Of a stretch of DNA of 64,000 nt, positions 24,870 to 34,922 are shown piece after piece. The stretch comes from Akebia trifoliata (lineage: Eukaryota > Streptophyta > Magnoliopsida > Ranunculales > Lardizabalaceae): the NCBI GenBank assembly GCA_017979445.1, contig CM030704.1:16971658-17035657 (forward strand), in the 5' to 3' direction. The number at the start of each line of letters is the position of its first letter. The stretch's first letter is position 1. Position numbers and translations under genes: made by a program. The notes under the pieces were generated by a model. It saw only the letters and a program-made list of their open reading frames with translations. It searched no databases and was not told the origin of the DNA.

Positions 24870-27800
24870 CGTGTCCATAGAGATATTATCTCATTATTTT
24901 TTTATATTGAGAATTATGGAGCATGACTCTAATTGAGGTTAACTTCTGTACTCTGATTAATTTTTTATTAATTATTGATTTTCACTACTTTATAACTGTT
25001 GAATATGAACTATTGTTTATTATCATGGATGGGTCTGTTAATCATGCTTGGAGATCTAACGGGGGAATCCTTGGGATTCATGTTGGATCTTGGGGGCATG
25101 ATAATACCTAAGCTACTCATAAATAATCTTGTTTGACATTTCTTAATTTATATCTACTTTAATATTAGACCCGTGATAAAGACACCTCAATTCCTAGTAT
25201 GGGCGCTCGTCTTAATAAGGGCACCCTTTTAACTTATTTATATTATTTGAGCACCCCATTTTTTTATGTCTATGTTGTCAATGCCGACTTGAACATGTTG
25301 ACATAGGCCCAAAATTTTTTGGAGGCATGTTGCATGACATAGGGTGCTCTAATCATGATAAAACTTAAGTTTTCAATAGTTTGTGGGTGCCCTTATTCAT
25401 ATGGTGGGCACCTTCAAACTTAACCTTCTAATAATTCATTTTAGGTTAGAAAAGGGTGTGTATCATTGATGCAATTCTACTTTAATTGATAATTTTTAAG
25501 TTACAAATTTATTCTTGGATCGATATAAAAAGGAATTCAAAATAATCCATCTATAATAATAATATTTTTATCTTTTTAAAATATGTCAACAAGTAATAAC
25601 ATTTGAAACATCAAGATTCCATGATTTTGAGGATTCTTTACTATAGCATAATGTCAATAGCTTGTGTCCCTTCCCTAGTGATTATAATAAATGTTTTGGT
25701 CTTCTGAGCGGTATTTTATGAGCCAAATCAATTATTGGACCGAAAACTTGTCAAATTGATTGGACCCTCATCTAATTTAGTTTGATCGATTTGCATTTAT
25801 GAATTTTATTGTTACTATTTATATAATTAATTTTTTTAAAGGGGTGGTTGGACTTCGAGCCCACAACGTCAATTTGTATGGTTAGTTTACTAAGAAACAA
25901 TCATAGCTCCAATCATACAATATTTTTTACTTATCATCTTCTATTTTTAAAAGGAATTTTCATATTCTTTTCAATTAACTTCCAATTTCATTTAGATTAA
26001 ATTACTTTTCCTAAATGTATCCATCCTTTTATTGCCATGACAGATTGGACTTTTAAAATCTAATTATAGAAGTCATATTACTTGCCCAAAAATTTTACCT
26101 TTAAAAGAAATGTAGACCACTCAAAATAATGAAGTTGTTCAAAAAACTTGAAACAACACCGAGTCTTGAAGATTGGTAGTTCAGAGTAAGGGTGGTAATC
26201 TTAACACGAACCGTAAACACGACATGAAATTAGTGGGTTTGGGTCATAATAGTGTTGGCATGTCTAACACGATTATTAAATGGGTCAGGTCTGGGTTAAG
26301 GACATCAACCCACTTTGACATGTTTCGTTATTCTGCCATTAATGTATGATTTTAAATCATGAAACATATGAGGTATCTCAAATATTAACAGTTATTTAAT
26401 AGTTTTCTAAATTAACCATTTTTTTGTTAGATTTTTATAGAACTTTTTCATAATACATTTTTTCGAATTTTATATAGATAGTGTTTTAAGATATTTTTCA
26501 AATAAGTAATGGTAAATCTTTTAATTTGGAAAAGGAAAAAACACTTTCCTTACTAAGTTATCTTTTTATTTTTTTTTTACTCTGAGGTTTTCATTGAAAT
26601 CTAGAAACATGTAGTGTTTGATTCTCCATATGGCCATGTGGGCAATGAAACTTAATGATCATGTGACCTTATTTTTATAATGATATTTTATCTTTTGGTG
26701 GTGTAAATTGAACTTATTTTTTTAAGTAGGATTAAAATTTTATTAAACATGTTGCATGAGTTGGGTCAGGTTACCTATTTAATAAATGTGTTGGGTTTGG
26801 GTTTAAGTTTTTTACACAATTATTAAATGGGTCGGGTTTGGTAAATTTTCATAATACCCTTACCTCAACACATCCGGACCCATTCCCACCCATTTTTCTA
26901 AGAGTTTAGGATAGAAACAAAAAGTTGAAATTGAAGCCCGAAATCGAAACGACCCAAAATGTAAACCGATAACTAAAACCTATCAAAGTCCCAAAACCCT
27001 GAATAAAGGTCCCAAAATCAAAAAACATGCCCCAAGCTAGTCCAAGCCCAAATGAGGCTTTAATATAAAAGTTTGTCAAGAAATGTTTGATCGAATTTCA
27101 AATTCAATCACCCATTTGACAGGTCAATGACTCTTTGAGGCTTTCATTGCCTTTCCCTAAAATTTTAACATCAATCACCTATAAAAAGGGGTGATCAAAT
27201 TTAAAATTCTATCAAAAGTGACAAAGATGTTTTAACCTCCCATTGATGGCGCATAGATGAAATTTCAAGGCATGGCCCTAGGATTAAATTGCAAAGTCGA
27301 TCACAAAAAGAAAAATTGTGACCAACTTTTAAATTCAATCATTGGTAGTCCTTCTCCATTTCTCAACAAATGAAAAACGTCATCTTAAAGCTTCCTAAAG
27401 TCTAGCTTACCTCCCAAAACTTTTACAGTTTGTTTGGGTTGAGAGAAAAGAAGATAAGAAAAAGTAATTTTCTCTTCGATTTGGGGGAGAACTAAAATTG
27501 ACATTTTTCCCTTCTACTTTCGCTCCATCAACTTCCTCTTCTCTCTTCTCTTAAATTGCCAAACAAGAGAAATGCAAGAGAAAACTGACTCATGTCTACT
27601 CTCTTCTCTCCATTTCTTTTTAAACCTTTCGCTCTTCATATTTCCTAAATTTTGCCTAGTTTCTCTAGAATTCACCCTAGCCCTCAACCTTAACCTTTCC
27701 AAGCCTTTGTTCCAGAGCGAACATGTTGTCATCCTACTCCCAAGCCCTAAACCTAGATACCCAACGAATCGATACTTCGTTCCCAAGTCTCATCAAAATC

Positions 27801-28134
27801 CTTGAGATGTTAGAATACTGCCATAATCTTCCCAAAATTTATTGGTATAAACACTATATACAAAAAACAAACCTTGTATCCATGCAATTTTAGAATTTAC
27901 TAGCGAGCCTTGCACGTGCAGGCTGTATGATCCAAAATTCAAACAGAAAAATGATGAATGATATAAAATAGAAATATGCAAAGATACTATATATTATTCT
28001 TGTATAAAAATAGCTCTAATGAAGAATTCAAGAATGATGTTAATGAGAATATCATATTTGCTTAATTATTGAAATAAAAAAATATAATAAGAAATATAAT
28101 GTTTATAAATTTATTACATATATATATATATATA
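24870..28134. other. Unassigned repetitive DNA, no gene seen
   Basis: No credible ORF is present. 25172-25425 contains inverted AATAAGGGCACCC and GGGTGCCCTTATT, as in a small fold-back element. 26188-26880 carries the GGGTGG, AACACGA and AATGGGTC(A/G)GG motifs of a common plant repeat whose class I cannot assign. 27428-27565 looks like another short fold-back element (below). The end of the stretch is an (AT)n run. Confidence 0.5.
27428..27565. mobile_element. Possible MITE (fold-back element)
   Basis: The left end GTTTGTTTGGGTTGAGAGAAAAG and the inverted right end, CTTGTTTGGCAATTTAAGAG, are partly complementary, with GA-rich arms of about 35 bases. No clear target-site duplication was found, so the class is open. 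Confidence 0.35.
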
Positions 28135-28648
28135 CGTTCGCTAACTAACTTTTTGGCAAACGGATTGGCAAACATTTTTACAGCGTTGGATCTAACGACA
28201 TCAAACGGACGTGATTTAATCTCACACGTTATAATACAAATATGTATATGTACAACGCCGTCCCTTAAGTTATATGATTATTTGTGCTTCCTCCCTCTCC
28301 TCTTTAAACTAGAGAGAACAGACTCTCTGTTATCTTTCTCTTCGAACTCTCTCTTCTCTCTTCGAACTCGCTCATTCTCTCTCGCTCGCACTTTTTTCTT
28401 ACTCGCTCTTGCTCTCACTCTCATCATTCTCTCTTGTTTGCTCTCTCTCTCTCTCACTCTCTCAATCATTCACGCTGAAACCCTCGCACTGAAACCCTCT
28501 CTCTCGCTTTTTCATTCTCTCTCACACGAACACAAACACGAACGGGACCCTATTCCTTCCTGCTACCTGCAACTCCATCTCACGAACACGAACGGCTACC
28601 AATCTCTCGCCCCATTTGATAGAACTGTAAGTTTTTTTTCAATTTTTG
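28135..28648 (+). repeat. Left terminal inverted repeat with leader exon and splice donor
   Basis: The outer part resembles a promoter. The inner part is a long CT-rich stretch (28300-28480) like a plant 5' UTR, followed by GATAGAACT and the donor GTAAGTTTTT at 28627. The pairing with 34411-34916 covers both promoter-like and leader parts. A frame open across the leader has no ATG inside the repeat. Confidence 0.8.
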
Positions 28649-29039
28649 TTTACCTTATTTATGGTGCATCAGGCATGCATTCTATGGCTTTTGCTCTGTG
28701 ATTTAGGATACTATCTCAAGTTTTAATTTGTAGAAGACCTCACTCTCTAATATTGGATAAGACACGTAATTTTAGGTAGTTCTATGAGTGAAAGCTTTTC
28801 TGTTGCATCCCATAGTTGTGAATTAGCCACTTAGTTCTTATTTTATCGTCCACTTGTTAGTGCACCGGCTTAATTATGGATAAATTATTGGTCCACAGTT
28901 TTAGCTTGATCACTATATCATTGATTTTTCTGTTACTTAATTTTTTCCATGCTGAAATTTTTCCATATATTCTTTTGCATTGAACTTCTGACTATTAAGT
29001 GACATCCCCTGATATATCTTTTGACTGTTGAATTATCAG

Positions 29040-29607
29040 CCTAATCTAAGATTGCCTTCAACACACAATCGAAGGGTGGCATGCTCTTTCAGAGATCAAT
29101 TTCTGTTCCAAAATTTTCAAATTTCCCTAACATCATTGCGTCAACTTAAAAATGATGGTAAAATGCACTTCTTAGTTCTTTTACCGAGAGTAAGATTGTT
29201 TTAATTGTTGTGTAATTTTTATGCTTGATTCCTTGGTGACTCGAGATATTTTGATCCTTCATGTGATGTGCAGTTGGCAGCAGATTGCAGGAACTTGCGC
29301 TATCTCTTTCACTCAAGTGTTTGTGTTTCGAATTTTTGGGGACATCTTCGGATGAAAGTTCTGAAGAGTTTGGTTCTATCCAGGTACAAATTAACAGTTA
29401 AATGATACATTCATTTCACTTGATCTTCTAGTTTTAAGTGTGACAAATTGAGTCGTAAAATGTTTTCTTTATTGAATTATAAAAGCTTCAATCACTCTGG
29501 TTATCTCACAGATTCTGTCTTCTTGGAGGCCAGTCCTAGAGGATCCTTCAACTCCGTAGATTTTTTTTTATTACTATGCAATCACCAAGCCCCCTCTTTC
29601 AAAGGAG
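29040..29607 (+). pseudogene. Exportin-7 (RanBP16-like) gene fragment, three exons
   Basis: The exons are 29040-29157, 29274-29383 and 29512-29607, all with AG acceptors and GT donors and matching phase. They encode, in order, RRVACSFRDQFLFQNFQISL, LQELALSLSLKC followed by GTSSDESSEEFGSIQ, and SSWRPVLEDPSTP-stop-IFFYYYAITKPPLSKE. This is the central part of exportin-7, a nuclear export receptor of the importin-beta family. The rest of the protein (over 1,000 residues in the family) is absent. One TAG stop interrupts exon 3, probably replacing a Gln codon. Identification rests on recall of the family's GTS-DESS and SSWR motifs, and I am fairly confident. Confidence 0.75.
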
Positions 29608-30408
29608 GTTAGATTATAGTAGTCTTAACTCTCAGTCTATTTTTTGTGGTTGTTCTTCTTTCAAACTTTTTTTCTCATCTATCTCAGTCTATTAAATGTC
29701 TTAACTCTCAATGTGTTTAATGTATAATTCACCACATATTATTCTCTATGTTTTATTTCTGGTTTTGATTAGTTTTGATACTTGCTTAGGAGCTAGTATA
29801 GTTAATTGATGCACTATTTTGTTTATATTTCTTGCTTGATAGGTCTTCTTGATCTCCTTGATTTGTTTTAGCTTTCTCTTTCTTTTAATAAATTCTGTAC
29901 TTATTAGAAAAAAGGAAGATTTAGCAATAGAAAAAAGATAGATTCAAGTACTTCATTTTTCTTTGTAATTGCATGCACAAAAGTGGTTGTTAACAAGCTA
30001 AGAATCTGGAAAATAAGATTAGGTCTTACCCAAATGCTGAAGTCTTCATCATCAGTTTGATCGACTTCTATCTTTTGTTTTATGGATGGATCAATTAATT
30101 TTTTTTAAATGTCAATAGCATTGTCTAAATAAAAGAGTTCATTTACAATGCATAAATAAAAGCATAATATGCAATTACAAAACGTGCATTTCATCAAAAT
30201 ATTGGTCATTTGTATTGTGAAATATCTTGCACTGATTAAGAAAAATATAACTTTTTAATTGGAATAAATATCAATAAGTATTTTCAATAATTGCTACCCA
30301 TAACCCTAAATAGATATTAATTACACTACAATCTGCCTTGATGATGAGTTATATGTGAATTGAATTACACATACTTTACAATAACTAAGTACTTTTTTTT
30401 GTGTGCAG

Positions 30409-30657
30409 ATTTATGGTGGGGTGTTCGTGAACAATATTCTTGGCTTATCTATTCTTCTATCACTGATTTATGTTCAAGGCTTGCAATGGGATTTCTCAGC
30501 CGAAGTGTTGATTGTTCTTAGTATTTGTGCTATAATGGGTCTTCTTACTAGCCTCCGCTCCAGATTCCCACTTTGGACATGCTTCATAGCCTACCTTTTG
30601 TACCCATTATCTTTGGTGTTGATTTATGTTCTCAACTATGTTTTCAACTGGTCTTAG
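30409..30657 (+). pseudogene. NCL-type Na+/Ca2+ exchanger, last exon only
   Basis: An AG acceptor (30406-30408) precedes 82 codons and a stop. The translation IYGGVFVNNILGLSILLSLI, then FPLWTCFIAYLLYPLSLVLI, matches the C-terminal end of plant NCL proteins (EF-hand Na+/Ca2+ exchanger-like). Three hydrophobic segments fit the last membrane helices. The frame is intact. The calcium-binding EF-hands and the exchanger core are missing, so it cannot transport. It is followed by 3' UTR-like sequence to about 30850. It is in the same orientation as the exportin-7 exons 800 bases upstream. Confidence 0.78.
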
Positions 30658-32139
30658 GAGTTACAGAAGGTGAACATTTGATGGAGGAGGCGATGGCTAA
30701 GTGATGGATAATGGGCCAGCCTTCTTTTTCTTTTTCGTTTTTTTCTTGAATATGTAAATTAAGGAGCATTCCCCTTTTGCATTTGTAAAACTACTATGAG
30801 GTTTCTTTGACCATCTTGCTCTAGTTTTACTAAATATAGCAAAATATGTTTCACCAGCCATTAGCAATTTCAAGGTACATAGTTATAATTTACAATTTCA
30901 TATATGTGATGTTGGAAGTTTATCACTTCGTATCATAACTTATATGTTCAAAAATATGCTTTTTTGTTACAGCAGAGTGTCTGGATTTTGGAGTTTCAAC
31001 ATTGATGTTTTACCCACTACTGTTTTAACAGAGATGTTTTTATCTTATTGTTGGGGATGGATTCCATTTCATAGCTTTTTATCACAATTCAATAGATGCT
31101 AAACTCTAGCTTGTAAAACTAGATACAAACTCATAACGCACATAACCCACCTGGGGGCATGCATGATGCTCTAGAGGTTATATAAATAGAACTGCATGTT
31201 AATTTTTACCTCATTTAAGTCATAGTCAATAAATTAATACATAGGTTATCATAGGAAATTTTAACTAAAATGAAATATGCATATATAATGATAGAAATAG
31301 TTAAGAAAAGATAGCATTGGAAAGATCTCCATGATAGCTTTTTAATTAATACATTGTCAAGGCAAATCAATTTATGGACTATGATTGTCTATTAGTGGAC
31401 CCTCTTGTGGTTCACTGCCAATATTTTCATTAATCCATCAAAAATTACATGCCTTTTATCATAAGAGGAAGAATCATCTATCACCAGACTCAGTTTGTCT
31501 ATAGTGCTTGGGGAATGAAACATGAAGACTCCTTTCCTATAATAATATAAGCAAAATACTTAGCTTGTTACTTAAGTTATAAAGCTTACATTTGCAACCA
31601 TCACTACTACTTCAAAAGCCAAACCTCCATTAAATTCTTCAAAACCAAGCTATCCAATAGAGAGCACTAAAATGATCAATAACCATAGCAAAACCCATTT
31701 AAACACCCATCACAACCTGTAACCTATGCAATGATAAATAAATGAAGAATATCTTGAGAAGAGGGATATCAACACCAACAAGCATAGAACTGGAAATAAG
31801 TGAAATTATATACATTTTCACTTGGAATAAAACTAGAAATAAGTAATGATTATATATATTTCATGAACATTCCATGTATCAATAAATAAAATCTAAAGCT
31901 CAAACTGACATTTATATTACATTCCAATTCAAAAGCCTCAAGAATCTCAAAATCTGAAGTTCAAATAATTGTTTACACGTCAACTAAAAAACAAAGTACA
32001 TTCATTCCCATGCATCCCCCAACCTACTACTAAACAAGAGAAAAAAAAAGACCACATACGATAGGGATACATAATGAGTTCTTTAACTGTGTTGCTCTGC
32101 TCCATTACAATCTCAGATGTGAGACTCGTTGTTTATTTT

Positions 32140-33340
32140 TCAACTCTGGATATTTGAAGAAGCATTCTCATGGACTTTCTTCTTAGGTAGTGAAATGATA
32201 AAATGAGTTGGGGTTCGGGTTGTCTTCTCCATAGCATGCTTGGAGCTATCAGTCTTTGCTGAAGGCCTCCTAGGAGGCAGAGGGCTTGGGCTTGTGTCCT
32301 GAACTGTGCTGGGACAGAGCTTCCTTCCAAGCTTGGGGGATCGAGGTCGCGTCAATGGAATCTGTAAATCATGATCGACACTTTAAAAAAAAAAACATAT
32401 ACAGACAGACAGATGAACTGAAAAGTACGAAAGTACAAGTAAGATACTACGCACAAACATTTGAGTTCGTATTTCTTGAGGACCTAATATTTCACAACCT
32501 AAATGGGTTGTGAAATATTTCACAACCTAAATGGGTAGTAGTAATAGACTCCAAACATTATAACATATTACTTCTTTAATGGTTTCAGCATAATCAATTA
32601 ACAAGCCCGACTTCATGATGGAATAGATATACCTTCTTTATCTGATTCTTTGGTGATTCTGATTGGTGATAAAAATCTGGCATTGGCTTGGCCTTGAAGC
32701 CGAGGCTCTGCTGCAATTTTTGAAGTTCAGTAACAGCTTTGTCCTGCACAACAGGAAGATCCAACTATAATGTGGGTATGACTTAAAAGAACTCCATTTT
32801 CAGTTACATGCACCTCCCCCCCATCCCCACCCAACAAAAGAAAGAAGGTTGAGGAAATTTTGGCCTAATCAGGGCATTTTAGCCAAACCACCGAACGTTT
32901 TGATTTGTAGGTCTATACAATTGATTGCCCTGGTCTCGGCATTAGTTGTCTTGCCAGGTCTTCCAACATACTCATAAAGTGCCATCCAGTAGCAATCTTA
33001 AAGTTAATCACATCAGGACTAAAATAAGGCTTGGTATAAACACCTTAGATTTTGCTTGAAACTGAATTTTTTGTGCATCCTTAGTATTGAATTTCTCTTC
33101 TAGAAGTACTGTGAAAGCAAATGACGAAGTAAGACAATGAAGTTAAAATAATAAAAAAAAAATCTTATTAACATAAATGAAAAAAACCCAGTGATGGGAT
33201 CCCAGCTGAAAAAGGAATTACAGAGTTAGACCTTTACTTCTTTTCGTTTTGCAGCTCTTTCATCACTCCTGAAGACAAAAGAAGAACATACACTAGGGGA
33301 CCATGCTTTGTTCCCAAAAGTGCTTGAAGACTTGGAACGA
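32140..33340 (-). pseudogene. WVD2-like / TPX2-domain gene fragment, four 3' exons
   Basis: On the - strand the exons are 33340-33232, 33108-33044, 32743-32633 and 32361-32140. They encode SSFVFRSDERAAKRKE, LLEEKFNTKDAQKIQFQAK, LGFKAKPMPDFYHQ and IPLTRPRSPKLGRK, in the order of the TPX2 C-terminal domain of WVD2-like microtubule-associated proteins. The last exon ends in a natural stop after SSNIQS. The KEFYSKLEEK joint is damaged between the first two exons, and exact splicing there is uncertain. The N-terminal half of the gene is absent. Acceptor and donor dinucleotides are otherwise retained. It runs opposite to the exportin/NCL fragments, towards the middle of the element. Confidence 0.75.
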
Positions 33341-34410
33341 CTGCCACACAAACAATTGTTAGAACTTGTAGTTGTCGTTAAGTGGACCCTGGATAAGAAC
33401 GATATGACGAGAACTTTGTTATCAAAGAAAATCAACCGGTTAATAATTAAACGATATATGAAATAATTAGAGATGAATGGCAATATTAAGTTTATAACAT
33501 GTGTGTACAATGCTTTAAACCCAATCCAAAGTGGATAACAAGTTCCACCGTTAACTTAGAGGGAAAGTGGAGTGATTTATATTTTTGGGCTCACGACACA
33601 CGATAGCCGCTTGTCAGGTGACCGTAAGCATTCCGGCACATTATGCCCAGAAATTTTATTTGAATGGTATAATATGACTACCCCACGTGGCACACTAAAT
33701 CAACTCTCCTATCGTAACAAGTTTTGAATGGTAGCATGGTTAAATGTACTTATAACTAGGAAAATATAGAAATTAATTCTTGAATTTTGTTGTTATGCTC
33801 ATTGAATTTGAAGCTTTTTTTTTTTGGGATAAATGTTTGGAGTTGGCTTTGAGTATGTCCACAGACAACATGTCTTACAAATGACAATAAAAGTGTTTGG
33901 TGAAGAAAAGTCTATCCAAGATGCCACAAACAATGCCTTTCAGTAACCAAGTTCATAAGAAATCAAAATTCTTAAAAAAATTCCGCCTTAAGCCCAAAAT
34001 ATCTACTGGAATAAGTGAACCCATTACCCAATGAGCACCATCATTTGAAGAGGGGGGAAAGGAGCATTTCCAGAAGAAAAATTTTCAAAATTTAAATCAA
34101 TAAGATGCTCAACAAACAACCACCAACCCAGTTTACTAAACATTAAGATATTCCAGAAAATAAGTCATCTAGATCCTTGATTTGAACCTGAAACATCTGA
34201 AATCAAGAACTAAATCACCAATACAAACACATAATTATAATAAAACAACTAAGAACATTAAAAAGTCCAAAAACAAGAAGACCAAAACATCAACAACAGC
34301 TTCTCAGATTACCAATAAAAATACTTCATAAGAGACATAAATAAAAAAGACTCCACCTTTCACAAATATCTTACCAGCACAGTTTTGCAAATCATGAATT
34401 CTCTGAAAAA

Positions 34411-34916
34411 AAAAATTGAAAAAAAACTTACAGTTCTATCAAATAGGGCGAGAGATTGGCAGCTGTTCGTGTTCGTGAGATGGAGTTGTAGGTTGCATGG
34501 TTCTGTTCGTGTTCGTGTTTGTGCGAGAGGGAATGAAAGAGCGAGAGAGAGGGTTTCAGTGTGAGGGTTTCAACGTGAGTGACTGAGAGAGTGAGAGAGT
34601 GAGAGAGAGAGAGAGCGAGCGAGAGAGAATGATGAGAGCGAGAGCGAGTGAGAAGAGAGTGCAAGCGAGAGAGAATGAGTGAGTTCGAAGAGAGAAGAGA
34701 GAGTTCGAAGATAAAGAGAACAGAGAGTTATGTTCTCTCTGGTTTAAAGAGGAGAGAGAGGAAGCACAAATAATCATATAACTTAAGGGACGGCGTTGTA
34801 AATATACATATTTGTATTATAACGTGTGAGATTAAATCGCGTCCGTTAGATGTCGTTAGATCCAACGCTGTAAAAATGTTTGCCAATCCATTTGCCAAAA
34901 AGTTAGCTAGCGAACG
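34411..34916 (-). repeat. Right terminal inverted repeat with leader exon and splice donor
   Basis: This is the inverted copy of 28135-28648. On the - strand it ends its leader in GATAGAACT followed by GTAAGTTTTT (near 34432). The next acceptor downstream on that strand is the one at 33341, before the TPX2 exons. Confidence 0.8.
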
Positions 34917-34922
34917 AGACCC

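Larger units (their letters stand above)
12679..24870 (+). mobile_element. Second family B LTR, split by the Athila-type element
   Basis: The purine tract GCAAAGAAGGACAGT precedes TATAGACACCC at 12692, matching the TGTAGACACCCC start at 6326 after one G-to-A change. The left part is 12692-13399. The LTR resumes at 23956 and runs to about 24870, where the GTGCCTAACACC and GACGCTCC segment matches 8350-8560. The interrupting element is 13400-23950. The LTR is C-rich on the + strand, like the first copy, and includes repeated GACACATGTCA palindromes (near 13052 and 13266). The right end is approximate. Confidence 0.7.
28135..34922. mobile_element. Probable Pack-MULE with three captured gene fragments
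   Basis: Two inverted repeats (28135-28648 and 34411-34916) match over about 510 bases with few differences. The right terminus reads GGGTCTCGTTCGCTAG inward; the left has lost or changed its first bases. Both ends abut (AT)n runs, so a 9-bp duplication (ATATATATA is possible) cannot be proven. Inside are exons of three unrelated host genes, with their introns, and no transposase. Long TIRs, captured genomic exons and no transposase are the marks of Pack-MULEs. Alternative: a fold-back element of another class. The composite nature is well supported; the superfamily is inferred. Confidence 0.72.

Noticed and set aside
26188..26880. Possible Helitron or hAT element
   Set aside because: I could not find a matching pair of ends (CTRR hairpin or TIR with duplication), so it stays unassigned.
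28099..28701. 200-codon ORF across the left TIR, Ser/Leu-rich
   Set aside because: Only ATG lies outside the TIR, and the CT-rich leader keeps many frames open. Kept only as a possible leader frame in the chimeric transcript.
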